Assembly (NCBI RefSeq): GCF_014898075.1
Contig: NZ_CP062976.1
Coordinates: 124,001 to 188,000 of the forward strand
DNA: 64,000 nucleotides
Reading direction: 5' to 3'
Source of the DNA: Neisseria yangbaofengii
GTDB lineage: Bacteria > Pseudomonadota > Gammaproteobacteria > Burkholderiales > Neisseriaceae
Position numbers and translations under genes: made by a program. The notes under the pieces were generated by a model. It was not told the DNA's origin. It searched no databases and worked only from the letters and a program-made list of their open reading frames with translations. Below, one piece after another: positions 19,427 to 32,615 of the stretch. Position 1 is the stretch's first letter, and every line of letters starts with the position of its first letter.

Positions 19427-20135
19427 GGGGCTGACAGATTAGCCCTAAACACCACACCAAATTCGCAGAATTTTTAACTGCTATTTTGGTGTGCCAAAAT
19501 TAAAACGAACACACATTCTTTCAAGAATAAGGGAAAAGATTTACGGTCAATTCCGTTGTATTTTCTCAGAACACGTTTTGCTTGGTTCCGGAAATTCTCA
19601 ATGCCGTTAATGTGGTTTTGACGCTCTGCAAAAATCTGTGAATGATTGATGCGATGATGAATAAATTCGCTCACATCAAGCACATCACAGCTTTTGTAAC
19701 AGTCCGTATAAACAATACTATCAGGCATGATTTTTCTTTTAATAACAGGTAGTAAAGTATCTTGTTTGGTGTTTTCAACCACAACAGTATAGACCTTACC
19801 ATTGCGTTTTAAAATACCAAAAACAGCCGCTTTACCGGCTGCACCACGACCGCGTTTACCCTTGCGTTGTCCGCCAAAATAGCTTTCGTCCAGCTCAATA
19901 GAGCTGTCAAAAACTTCGTCTGCTTGAAGTGCTGAATGGCAGGCAATCACTTGACGGATTTTTCGGTAAAACAACATAGCACAATTAGGTTGAATACCGA
20001 GTATATCCGCTGCTGAACGAGCAGTAACTTCTAACACAAAAAACTGAAGCAACTTTCGCTGTGTAGATTTACTGTGTTGTAATGGGTTATCTTCATTTTT
20101 TCAGTGTAACCTAACTGCTAATCTACGTCAGCCCC
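19427..20135 (-). mobile_element. IS1595-family insertion sequence (IS1016-like)
   Basis: 709 bp bounded by terminal inverted repeats beginning GGGGCTGAC at both ends (left GGGGCTGACAGATTAGC; right, reversed, GGGGCTGACGTAGATTAGC). It is flanked by an 8-bp direct repeat TAATTTTA at 19419-19426 and 20136-20143, the duplication length expected of this family. The transposase reads on the minus strand. Confidence 0.9.
19474..20096 (-). pseudogene. IS1595-family transposase with an N-terminal frameshift
   Basis: 192 residues are open from a TTG at 20052; the catalytic residues are visible in LDESYFGG, YTDCYKS and NHINGIENF, followed by the typical RVLRKYNGI. The natural ATG seems to be at 20096 (MKITHYNTV), but that frame stops after about 21 codons. 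It would join the main frame if the AAA run at 20068-20070 (minus strand) had one more A. So the element probably carries a one-base deletion near its start. Reinitiation at the internal TTG cannot be excluded. Confidence 0.75.
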
Positions 20136-20190
20136 TAATTTTAAATACTGTTCGGGTTATTTTGATGCTTAAATTGGCTTTGAAATATTT

Positions 20191-20202
20191 TTCAGGCAGC
20201 CT
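20191..20202 (-). repeat. Uptake-sequence variant of the Simonsiella type
   Basis: On the minus strand this reads AGGCTGCCTGAA, the AG-simDUS dialect, unlike the AGGCCGTCTGAA used elsewhere here. It lies at the edge of the decayed IS5 element. Confidence 0.55.
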
Positions 20203-20216
20203 GAGACTTTTATACT

Positions 20217-20242
20217 CCCCCCCCCCCCCCCCAAAAAAAAAA
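20217..20242 (+). repeat. Homopolymer tract C16 then A10
   Basis: Sixteen C followed by ten A, 39 bases before the ATG of the decayed IS5 transposase. Tracts of this size slip readily; the exact count also depends on sequencing accuracy. Confidence 0.85.
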
Positions 20243-20280
20243 CCTCTAAATTCCCCTAAACCGAATTTAGAAAATTTTCC

Positions 20281-21313
20281 ATGGGCAGCTTTTTCCAAGA
20301 AACCGCCCAAACCATCATTGCCATCAACGGCATTGACCGCTTCACACTGCTCAAAATCAACCAAATCATCGATTGGCAATCCATCCATACCTATCTTCAG
20401 CAACAAAAAAAACCACTGCATTCCCGACCGACGCGGCTGTCCGACCTATTCCTACCCCCCCATGTTCAAAGCCGTCCTGAACGGACAGTGGCACAGCCTC
20501 GCCGCCCCCGAACTCGAACACAGCCTGATTACCCATATCGTCCCCAACCTCTTCTGCGGCTTCGACGAACCGGACATTCCCGGCCACAGCACACTCTGCC
20601 GCTGCCGGTTGGCGCAGGACCAAACTTTGCCTTATCCGTCAGAACTGATTAACCGACAGCTCACCGACAAAGACTTAAAAGTAGAAAAAGCCGCCGCAAT
20701 TATCGACGCCGCCATCATCCAAACCGCCGGCGGCAAACAACGTCAGACTATTGAAACCGATGAGAAGGTATCACCGACGAAACCTCCCCCGGCAAAGACA
20801 AAGACGCCCGTCGGATAAAAAAGACTGCAAATTCAAACCAGCTGTAAACAACACACCGATACCGGCCAACTGCATGTCAGCCCCGCCAACGAACACGAGT
20901 GCCGCCACTTCGACGGCACAGCCGAATACACCGCCGTATATGCCGGCAAAGGCTGCAATGCTTAAACAACAAAAAAACTTTCAGACGGCATCATGCGGAA
21001 AGCCCGCCGTGGCCGCCCCTTAACAGACGAAGACAAACAACGCAACCGATACTTATCAAATACCCGTTATGTGGCGGAACAGGGTTTCGGTACATTGCAC
21101 CGTAAGTTCCGCTGCCATAGGGCAACATATTTCGGCTTACGGAAAGCGAATGCGTAAAATCATTTGAAAGTGATGTATTTGAATTTGCTCAAAACGGCAA
21201 ACAAACTCAGCCTCATTGCGCCTGTTGCTGAAAAAGGAGCACCCGGGAAATCGGGCGCTTGGGTGACAGGATTCGGAAACTTAGGGAAATCTGTGTGTTT
21301 GGAGGAGAAATAA
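20281..21313 (+). pseudogene. Decayed IS5-family transposase
   Basis: Starts MGSFFQETAQTIIAINGIDR, the N-terminus of Neisseria IS5-type transposases. The protein can be followed in pieces through several frames: FKAVLNGQWHSLAAPELEHS, then LINRQLTDKDLKVEKAAAII with DAAIIQTAGGKQRQ, then GIMRKARRGRPLTDEDKQRN and RYVAEQGFGTLHRKF, ending with a stop at 21311-21313. At least four frame changes and a large internal loss make it inactive. Terminal repeats are too worn to place. An uptake sequence lies inside at about 20985. Confidence 0.8.
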
Positions 21314-21374
21314 AGGTGACTTGATAATTCAAGTAACCTTTATTGTTTGGGAAAGAGAGTTTTGCACAGGCCCC

Positions 21375-21410
21375 AGGCCGTCTGAAAAAAAGTTATTCAG
21401 ACGGCCTTTA
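21375..21410 (-). terminator. Terminator of ffh made of inverted uptake sequences
   Basis: AGGCCGTCTGAA at 21375-21386 pairs with TTCAGACGGCCT at 21396-21407. It lies just downstream of ffh on the minus strand. Confidence 0.75.
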
Positions 21411-21440
21411 CCTTCTTTATATCTATTTAGGTAAATAACA

Positions 21441-22811
21441 TTACATACCTGGGAACATCCCTTTCATGCCCTTCATGCTTTTGGCCATTTTCATCAGCTT
21501 TGATATGCCGTTGCCGCTGAACATTTTCATCATTTGCTGAGATTGCTCGAATTGCTTCAGCATTTTGTTCACTTCCTGCACATTGGTACCGGCGCCGGCA
21601 GCGATGCGGCGTTTGCGACTGGCTTTGATTAAAGCAGGGTTGGCGCGTTCTTTCGGGGTCATCGAGTTAATGATGGCCTCGACTTTGCCCATGGCTTTTT
21701 CGGCAGTACCTTCAGGGATTTGCTTGGAGATTTGGCCAAGTTCGCCCGGCATTTTCGACATCAGGTTTTCCAAGCCCCCCATGTTGCGCATTTGCTGGAT
21801 TTGTTCTTTAAAGTCATTCAGGTCAAAGCCTTTGCCTTTTTGGATTTTCTTCGCCATTTTGGCGGCGGCGGCTTCATCGATGCCGCGTTGAACGTCTTCA
21901 ATCAGGCTCAATACGTCGCCCATGCCCAAAATGCGGCTGGCGATGCGATCTGGGTGGAAAGGCTCTAAGCCGGTGACTTTTTCGCCGATACCGATAAATT
22001 TAATCGGTTTGCCAGTAACGTGGCGCACAGACAAAGCCGCACCGCCGCGCGCATCACCATCCATTTTGGTCAGAATCACACCGGTGAGCGGTAAGGCTTC
22101 ATTAAAGGCTTGGGCAGTGTTCACCGCATCTTGGCCAAGCATGGAGTCGATGACAAACAGCGTCTCCACCGGATTCACAGCTACATGAAGCGCTTTGATT
22201 TCTTTCATCATTTCTTCATCAATGGCCAAACGACCGGCGGTATCGACCATCAACACATCATAGAAATGCTTTTTGGCATAGTCCACAGCCAATTGAGCAA
22301 TATCAACCGGCTTTTGACTGATGTCGGAAGGGAAGAAATCCACGCCGACTTGTTCGGCCAATAAGCGTAATTGTTCAATCGCAGCAGGGCGGTATACGTC
22401 GGCAGATACCACCAGAATCTTTTTCTTATGCTCGGTTTTCAATAAGCGCGATAATTTGCCGACGGTCGTGGTTTTGCCTGCGCCCTGCAAACCGGCCATC
22501 AATACCACGGCAGGCGGGGCAACAGATAAATCCAGCGAAGTATTTTCCTTACCCATCAATTCAACCAGGGCATCGTTTACCACGCCGATAAATGCTTGGT
22601 CGGGTGTCAGGCTGCCGGCTACTTCTTGGCCGATTGCTTTTTCTTTGACGTTGTTGATGAATTCTTTGACGACCGGCAAGGCAACATCGGCTTCTAATAA
22701 AGCCAGTCGAACTTCACGCAAAGCTTCTTTAATATTGTCTTCGGTTAAGTTTGCATGGCCGCGGATGTTTTTCAAAACGCTGCTGAAGCGGTCGGTTAAG
22801 TTGTCTAACAT
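21441..22811 (-). CDS. ffh: Signal recognition particle protein Ffh
   Basis: 456 residues from the ATG at 22811 (MLDNLTDRFSSVLKNIRG), which has AAGGA 6 bases upstream; the longer in-frame reading to 22853 has no ribosome site. Ffh binds signal sequences and, with 4.5S RNA and FtsY, brings ribosomes to SecYEG. N domain about 1-90; G domain with GLQGAGKTTT, DTAGR and TKMDGDARGG; Met-rich M domain at the C-terminus ending KSMKGMKGMFPGM. It is divergent from the ypjD-like gene, as in enteric bacteria. Confidence 0.98.
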   Translation of the reverse strand: MLDNLTDRFSSVLKNIRGHANLTEDNIKEALREVRLALLEADVALPVVKEFINNVKEKAIGQEVAGSLTPDQAFIGVVNDALVELMGKENTSLDLSVAPPAVVLMAGLQGAGKTTTVGKLSRLLKTEHKKKILVVSADVYRPAAIEQLRLLAEQVGVDFFPSDISQKPVDIAQLAVDYAKKHFYDVLMVDTAGRLAIDEEMMKEIKALHVAVNPVETLFVIDSMLGQDAVNTAQAFNEALPLTGVILTKMDGDARGGAALSVRHVTGKPIKFIGIGEKVTGLEPFHPDRIASRILGMGDVLSLIEDVQRGIDEAAAAKMAKKIQKGKGFDLNDFKEQIQQMRNMGGLENLMSKMPGELGQISKQIPEGTAEKAMGKVEAIINSMTPKERANPALIKASRKRRIAAGAGTNVQEVNKMLKQFEQSQQMMKMFSGNGISKLMKMAKSMKGMKGMFPGM

Positions 22812-22929
22812 GCTTATCCTTGATAATGAGAATAGCTGCCCACAAGAGGGCATTATTTGATAAAATAAAATCGGTCTTATTTTACACCATCGTACGCGGT
22901 TATGAATATGCGTACAGAGAAAGTTTGTT

Positions 22930-23736
22930 ATGCCGATAATTTTGATTTGCCTGATGCTGGTGTATGCCGGATTGTCGGGTTTTGTGTGGATGCGTCATAA
23001 AAAACACCGTGATCAGGCGTATCCTGTCCATGCTGAATTAATGGTATTGGGCGTGGCGTTGCTGGTACATGGTGCAGCTTTGTTGCTGCCGGTAATCAGG
23101 GATCAAGTATTGATTACGGGGTTCGGCTATTCCATCAGCCTGATTGTGTGGTTGATGCTGATAATGTATTGCTTCGGCAGCTTCTTTTATTGTTTGCGCG
23201 GATTGCAATTGCTGTTATATCCGTGTGCGGCGCTGTCTTTATTATTGGGCATGATTTTCCCGGGGAAATTCATCGGTTATGAAATCAGCGATGTACCGTT
23301 TATGCTGCATGTGGGCACATCATTACTGGCATACGGCTTATTCGGGATTGTTACGCTGTTTGCCGTATTGATTCTGCTTTTAAACCGAAGCCTGCATAAG
23401 CGTAAAATGTCTTCATTGGTAACATTTCTACCGCCGTTGCTGAGTTTAGAAAAACTGATGTTCCGTGGCATGTTGGTCGGCTTTGTTTTGTTGACTTATT
23501 CTGTGATCAGCGGAACATTCTTCGCTGAAAGCGTATTCGGCAAGCCGATCACCTTTACCCATAAAACCATATTCGGCATTTCATCGTGGCTGATTTACGG
23601 TGGCTTATTGCTCAAACACAGTATGATGGCATGGCGCGGTAAAAAAGCGGCAATTTGGACGATTATCGGTTTCAGCAGTTTGGTTCTGGCTTACGCCGGT
23701 AGTAAGTTTGTTTTGGAAATCATCTTGGCGCAATAA
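22930..23736 (+). CDS. ypjD: YpjD/CcsA-type cytochrome c assembly membrane protein
   Basis: 268 residues with eight predicted membrane spans, the size and pattern of the YpjD branch of the CcsA/CcmC haem-handling family. His residues in HVGTSLLAYGLFG and in FTHKTIFGISSW are the ones expected to lie at the haem site in this family. It diverges from ffh with about 118 bases between, the same neighbourhood as in E. coli. Its true role is unclear: it is not the main c-type cytochrome ligase. Symbol assigned by homology and synteny. Confidence 0.8.
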   Translation: MPIILICLMLVYAGLSGFVWMRHKKHRDQAYPVHAELMVLGVALLVHGAALLLPVIRDQVLITGFGYSISLIVWLMLIMYCFGSFFYCLRGLQLLLYPCAALSLLLGMIFPGKFIGYEISDVPFMLHVGTSLLAYGLFGIVTLFAVLILLLNRSLHKRKMSSLVTFLPPLLSLEKLMFRGMLVGFVLLTYSVISGTFFAESVFGKPITFTHKTIFGISSWLIYGGLLLKHSMMAWRGKKAAIWTIIGFSSLVLAYAGSKFVLEIILAQ

Positions 23737-23746
23737 ACAAAATGGA

Positions 23747-23775
23747 AAAGAGCTGCTATAAAAAACAGCTCTTTT
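23747..23775 (+). terminator. Terminator after the ypjD-like gene
   Basis: AAAAGAGCTG at 23747-23756 pairs with CAGCTCTTTT at 23766-23775; the T run completes a rho-independent signal. Confidence 0.85.
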
Positions 23776-23806
23776 ATTGGGATATTGCGTTTATTGGGAT
23801 ATTGCG
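23773..23806 (+). repeat. 17-bp tandem duplication
   Basis: TTTATTGGGATATTGCG occurs twice in direct succession (23773-23789 and 23790-23806), directly behind the terminator. No function is evident. Confidence 0.85.
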
Positions 23807-24161
23807 TTGGTATTGTCAGTCTCTTCTATTTTTATGACCTTTGCTATCTTGGCTTTTTTAAGTCGGCTGAAAATGAATTCATCGCGACCGTGGTCTAAAT
23901 GTAATAGATGGTTAATAAATGCGCAAGTATTATTTTGAATGATTTGTCACTACTAAAGTATTAAATAGAAATACATTTTTGGTTGTAGTATATGTATATA
24001 GTGAACAAGGCCGTCTGAATCTTTCAGACGGCCTTTATTGCAAGGATGAGGTTGGGGATTGGGATTTAAGGTTTTGAAGATTTATGTCATTTGTTTGGAA
24101 CTAAATCCGGTTGTAAAACAGGTGGTTGGCGGTTTGGGTTAAAATTTATTGAGGGTATGGG
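23807..24161. other. Gene-free stretch before the rRNA promoters
   Basis: No convincing gene. The only clear structure is the inverted uptake-sequence hairpin at 24008-24034 (AGGCCGTCTGAA, 3-base gap, TTCAGACGGCCT, then T residues), which insulates the rRNA operon from upstream transcription. Confidence 0.7.
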
Positions 24162-24190
24162 TTGACGGGTATCGGGGCGAGGAGTATAGT
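24162..24190 (+). promoter_or_regulatory. Upstream rRNA promoter
   Basis: TTGACG at 24162-24167, a 17-base spacer and TATAGT at 24185-24190. Transcripts would start just inside the 13-bp hairpin at 24188-24227. Confidence 0.65.
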
Positions 24191-24227
24191 TCGGTTCTTC
24201 GCTGCTTCGGCGGTGAAGAACCGAACT
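24188..24227 (+). terminator. Hairpin between the two rRNA promoters
   Basis: AGTTCGGTTCTTC (24188-24200) pairs with GAAGAACCGAACT (24215-24227). It overlaps the -10 of the upstream promoter. There is no T run directly after it, so it may be a structural or weak termination element. Confidence 0.5.
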
Positions 24228-24280
24228 GACAATTATAGCACGGTTGATTTGGATTTTCGATAGATTTTGAAAAAAAAGAG

Positions 24281-24325
24281 TTGACAAGCAGTTTAGGTGT
24301 TATATAATTCGGTTTTTGCTCTTTA
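24281..24325 (+). promoter_or_regulatory. Main rRNA promoter and boxA
   Basis: TTGACA at 24281-24286, a 16-base spacer and TATAAT at 24303-24308, consensus at both hexamers. A boxA antitermination element TGCTCTTTA follows at 24317-24325. Confidence 0.85.
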
Positions 24326-24455
24326 ACAAACAGATTACCGATAAGTGTGAGTGCGACAAGCCTCACACTGTTGAAAAAGACAGACAAGACAAATGTTTAA
24401 AACATTGACTTGTCAGTTTCTTTGAAGCAGACCAGAAGTTAAAAAGTTAGAGATT

Positions 24456-25999
<1,544 letters not shown>

Positions 26000-26128
26000 G
26001 AGAAGAAGAGGCTTCTCGCATTCACACTTATCGGTAAACTGTAGAAGATGCAGAAGATATTGAGAAAACAAAGTAACGGATCGGCAATAAGGCCTGGTTT
26101 GGTGAAACGGTTTCAAAATAACGACCTT

Positions 26129-26205
<77 letters not shown>

Positions 26206-26216
26206 CAACTCATACT

Positions 26217-26292
26217 GGGGGCATAGCTCAGTTGGTAGAGCACCTGCTTTGCAAGCAGGGGGTCATCGGTTCGATCCCGTTTGCCTCCACCA
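26217..26292 (+). tRNA. alaT: tRNA-Ala(TGC)
   Basis: 76 bases with encoded CCA. Acceptor GGGGGCA pairs with TGCCTCC; anticodon TGC at 26250-26252; T-loop GTTCGATCC. Follows tRNA-Ile by 11 bases. Confidence 0.98.
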
Positions 26293-26716
26293 AATACTTT
26301 CCAAATCAAAGTCAGTTGGCAGAATTTAAATAAAAAAGCGCATAGCGCTGATTTTTTGTTTAATGACTGAAAAAGCTTGACTGCAAGAAGAAGGCTGATA
26401 TAATGGCCAGCTCATTTTGATTTGCGAAGTCAATAGCAATATTGAAAAGCATCGATCTTTAACAAATTGGAAAGCCGAAATCAACAAACAAAGACAATGT
26501 CGGTTTACTTTAACGATTGGCCAGTTGCAAACGGCTAATCGTTACCAAGAAGTAAACCGCAGTATTTGGGTGATGATTGTATCGAGTTGCTCCTGAAACA
26601 CAAAAGGCAGGAGCGACACACAACAAAGCAGTAAGCTTTATCAAAGTAAACACCTTAAGCCAAGTTACCTAGTCAACGGGAACAAAGCGAAGTCAAAGAG
26701 GTTCTTGAAATGATAG
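26293..26716 (+). other. Spacer between tRNA-Ala and 23S
   Basis: No gene. It holds a short hairpin AGCGCATAGCGCT at about 26337-26349 followed by T residues, a second boxA-like CTTTAACAAA at about 26457-26466, and the sequence that would pair with the 3' flank of 23S for processing. Confidence 0.6.
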
Positions 26717-29604
<2,888 letters not shown>

Positions 29605-29723
29605 ATCATTTGAAGGACTTCAAAGATAAAAGCTTACTGATGATTCAGTCATCACCAAAAGTTGGTTAAACAATAAATAACTGCAGGAAACTGCATAACG
29701 GCTTAACAATTTGTACAGTTTAA

Positions 29724-29838
29724 GTTTGGCGGCCATAGCGAGTTGGTCCCACGCCTTCCCATCCCGAACAGGACCGTGAAACGACTCAGCGCCGATGATA
29801 GTGTGGTTCTTCCATGTGAAAGTAGGTCACTGCCAAAC
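29724..29838 (+). rRNA. rrf: 5S ribosomal RNA
   Basis: About 115 bases; GTTTGGC at the 5' end pairs with GCCAAAC at the 3' end, and CCCATCCCGAACAGGACCGTG is the loop B/C core. The A residues in the middle are those expected of bacterial 5S. Confidence 0.96.
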
Positions 29839-29847
29839 ACCCATTCC

Positions 29848-29878
29848 GAAGCCTCCGACTCCTGTCGGAGGCTTCTTT
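29848..29878 (+). terminator. Terminator of the rRNA operon
   Basis: GAAGCCTCCGAC (29848-29859) pairs with GTCGGAGGCTTC (29864-29875) over a 4-base loop, followed by TTT. Confidence 0.92.
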
Positions 29879-29954
29879 ACGTCCGATAGAGGTTAAGCAT
29901 GATTTAATTGTGTTCCTTTCATTGAATATTCAATTCACTAAATCCTAAAATAGG

Positions 29955-29983
29955 TTGTGTAGATAAGGCACAAACATTATAAT
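29955..29983 (+). promoter_or_regulatory. Promoter of the manganese exporter unit
   Basis: TTGTGT at 29955-29960, 17-base spacer, TATAAT at 29978-29983. Transcription would begin just before the riboswitch. Confidence 0.65.
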
Positions 29984-29992
29984 TTTGTTCCT

Positions 29993-30149
29993 CTTTACGG
30001 GAGTAGCTATCCGGATTGTTCGATTTCCGGAGCGGTTGTCAACATAATTGCTTTGGCATGGTAACCGCATCTTCGCTCAAACGAATGACAGGCAAGACGT
30101 AAAGCATGGCAATTCCAGTGGGCAATTGTTATGCTTTTATGTTGCCCAC
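29993..30149 (+). promoter_or_regulatory. yybP-ykoY type manganese riboswitch with its expression hairpin
   Basis: The aptamer spans 29993-30104. Its closing stem pairs CTTTACG (29993-29999) with CGTAAAG (30098-30104), and the two family loops are present: GGGAGTAGC just inside the 5' strand and CAAGAC just before the 3' strand, with an internal arm TCCGGAT...TTTCCGGA. A following hairpin GTGGGCAA (30118-30125) with TTGCCCAC (30142-30149) is the likely expression platform. The family senses Mn2+ and turns on export genes, which fits the next gene. Confidence 0.85.
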
Positions 30150-30168
30150 GAAACGGTTGAGTATCTAT

Positions 30169-30735
30169 ATGGAAGCTTTTTTCTCTTCGACATTGGGTGT
30201 GATGATTGCCGAAATCGGTGATAAGACCCAACTGCTCGCATTATTTTTGTCAACCCGATTTTCACAAAAGAATGCCATTGTTTTCGGCGTTTTTGTAGCT
30301 ACACTATTAAACCATGCATTTTCAGCTGTTATTGGTGTGTGGGTGGCTCAATATATTTCGCCTGAACTGATGAAATGGATCATCGGCTTGAGTTTTGTTG
30401 CGGTAGGGTTATGGTTGCTACTGCCGGATAAGGATGAGAATCCGGATAGCCGATGGCTGAAGTATGGTGTTTTTGGGGCAACGGTACTGTTGTTTTTTAT
30501 AGCGGAAATAGGTGATAAAACGCAAATTGCCACAGTGTTATTGGCGGCGAAATATCAAGAGATGTTTTGGGTAATATGTGGTAGCGTGTTAGGCTTGATG
30601 TTGGCAAATGTGCCGGTAATTTATTTAGGGCAGTTGCTAATGAAGAGGATTCCGTCTAAAGCGGTTCATATTTCTGCCTGTATTGTATTTTGTATTTTGG
30701 GTGCCGTTACTTTACTGGGTAAGGCATTGCATTGA
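30169..30735 (+). CDS. GDT1/UPF0016-family manganese exporter
   Basis: 188 residues from the ATG at 30169. Six membrane spans in two repeats, each with the cation-binding motif of the family: AEIGDKTQLL near residue 15 and AEIGDKTQIA near residue 115. GDT1/TMEM165 proteins move Mn2+ (and in some cases Ca2+) out of the cytosol; bacterial members include the Vibrio exporter MneA. A longer in-frame reading from 30106 would start inside the riboswitch and is rejected. The Mn2+ riboswitch directly upstream strongly supports manganese as the substrate. Confidence 0.9.
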   Translation: MEAFFSSTLGVMIAEIGDKTQLLALFLSTRFSQKNAIVFGVFVATLLNHAFSAVIGVWVAQYISPELMKWIIGLSFVAVGLWLLLPDKDENPDSRWLKYGVFGATVLLFFIAEIGDKTQIATVLLAAKYQEMFWVICGSVLGLMLANVPVIYLGQLLMKRIPSKAVHISACIVFCILGAVTLLGKALH

Positions 30736-30802
30736 ATTAAGGCCCTTACTTTCGATTTTCAAGTGCAACATCTGTTAACAGAGGTTGGAAGATATTCAAG
30801 AA

Positions 30803-31683
30803 TATAGCAAATAAACCTATTCTTCGATACAATTCCACCATGGCCTATTCAGAAGACTTCAAACAACTCGTACTCAAAAAACTCCGTCAAGGATGGACGA
30901 TTCGCAGAGCCGCAAAAGAATTCGGCATCGCCATCTCCACCATCACGCTTTGGAAACGCCCTCCGGCTCCTCAAACCCCTCCGAAGCAACGGAAAACCCG
31001 CAAAATCAGCGCCCAAGCACTGCTCGAAGATGTTGAGCGTTATCCCGATGCCTATTGCTATGAAAGAGCGCAACGCTTTGGCTGTTCCCATACCGCCATA
31101 CACAAAGCATTAAAGCGATACAACATCAGCTACAAAAAAAGACCAATCGCCACCCGAAAGCCAACAGAGGGCTCAGAAAAAACTTCCTGAAGTTACTGCA
31201 CCGCTACATCCGCCGTAACCGTCCGGTTGTTTATTTAGACGAGAGCGGATTCAGAACATCCTGTTACCGGCCTTACGCTTATGCGCCAAAAAGCCGGCGT
31301 TGTTATGCGCTTCATGATTGGCAGGGACATCATCAGGCCAATGCCGTCGGAGCATTATTTCACGGCAAACTGTTTGCCGTCGGGTTGTTTGATTGCAGTA
31401 TTGACCGCCGAATATTTGACGCTTGGGTGGAGCGGATTTTGATTCCGGAGCTGCCGCAAAACAGTGTGGTGGTGATGGATAATGCGACGTTTCATAAGGG
31501 GAGTGCTTTAACACTTCTGAAGGAGAAAGGCCATACTGTGTTATGGCTTCCGCCCTATAGCCCTGATCTGAATCAGATAGAAAAAAAGTGGGCTTGGATT
31601 AAAGGTGTTAGGAATCGGCTGCGAATTACGGATGTGGATTGGCTGTTTCAGGTGTGCATCGATAAATAAGTTTATTTGCTATA
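30803..31683 (+). mobile_element. IS630-family insertion sequence, copy 1
   Basis: 881 bp between TATAGCAAATAAACCTATTC and its near-inverse ending GTTTATTTGCTATA; TA at both ends fits the TA target duplication of the family. It has landed in the 3' end of the decayed IS30 transposase at 31684. Further copies lie at 45693-46572 and, inverted, at 47302-48182. Confidence 0.88.
30840..31669 (+). CDS. IS630-family transposase, two frames joined by -1 frameshift (copy 1)
   Basis: The first frame (30840-31190, 116 residues) holds two helix-turn-helix segments. The second frame, with no start of its own, continues from the A7 run at about 31134 through YIRRNRPVVYLDESGF to the stop at 31669. A -1 slip on A-AAA-AAG gives a fused protein of about 276 residues. 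Catalytic residues: Asp in YLDESGF, Asp in VVMDNATFH, Glu in SPDLNQIEKKW, about 34 residues after the second Asp. All three copies keep A7, so programmed frameshifting is more likely than damage. This copy keeps the standard YSPDLNQIE motif and looks the most intact. Confidence 0.82.
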
Positions 31684-32615
31684 AAACACTTGGTGTTTCA
31701 TAGCCAAGTGTTTTCTTGGACGGTGGTTCAGTTCATCTTGAACCTGCCGGATTTCCTTCCCGCTGATTTTCCTGAAATCCGTCTGTTTTGGGAAGTATTG
31801 GCGTATCAGCCCGTTGGTGTTTTCGTTCGTTCCCTTCTCCCAAGAGTGGTACGGGCGGCAAAAATAGGTTTCCGCTTTCAATGCGTTAGCGTTTTTTTTT
31901 GTGCCGGTAAAACTCTTTGCCGTTGTCCATTGTAATCGTGTGTACCCTGTCTTTGTGTTTTTTCAATGCGCTGATGACGGCGTTGGCGGTGTCTTCGGCT
32001 TTGAAGTCCTTCAACTTGCAGATGATGGTGTAACGGGTAACGCGTTCGGCTAAGGTCGGCAGTGCGCTTTTTTGGTCTTTGCCGATGATGGCGTCGGCTT
32101 CCCAGTCGCCGATGCGCGTTCTGTTGTTGACGGTTTTGGGATGGTGTTCGATACCGACGCGGTCGGGAACTTTGCCTCCGGTCCGTGTTTTGCTGCCGTA
32201 TTTTTTACGGTAGGGTTTGCTGCATATTCTGAGGTGTCGCCATAATGTGCCGCCGTTGTTTCTGTTTTGGTGCAGGTTGCGGTAAACGGTGCTGTGGTGG
32301 AGCTTGATTTGGTGGTGTTTTCCGAGGTATCCGCATATTTGCTGCGGGCTGGGTTTTTGACGGATAAGGGTGTTGATCTGTCCGATGTAGTTGTGCGGTC
32401 ATTTTGTATGGACCGCGCTTTTTCTGTTTGCGTTGGCGGCTTTGCTGTTGTGCCGGGGCGGCGCGATAGTCTTGGTTTTGGCTATGGCGTTTGATTTCGC
32501 GGCTGACGGTGCTTTTGTGGCGGCCGGGCGTTTGTACGATTTGTGTGATGGTTTGGTGGCGGTAATGATGCTGGATGTGGTATCGTTCGTCTTGGGTCAG
32601 TTGTGTGTAGCGCAT
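31684..32615 (-). pseudogene. Decayed IS30-family transposase (IS1655-like)
   Basis: The minus-strand ATG at 32615 (MRYTQLTQDERYHIQ) begins an IS30-type protein. Pieces in other frames include NTLIRQKPSPQQICGYLGKH, GDWEADAIIGKDQKSALPTL, TITMDNGKEF and YFCRPYHSWEKGTNENTNGL, which contain the DDE residues. A frame change near 32390 and another at the A9 run (31892-31900) break it, and the C-terminus is cut by IS630 copy 1. IS1655 is the known Neisseria relative. Confidence 0.82.

Noticed and set aside
30106-30168. Upstream ATG for the GDT1-family gene
   Set aside because: It starts at the end of the riboswitch aptamer and adds a segment with no family match; the ATG at 30169 begins the first membrane span.
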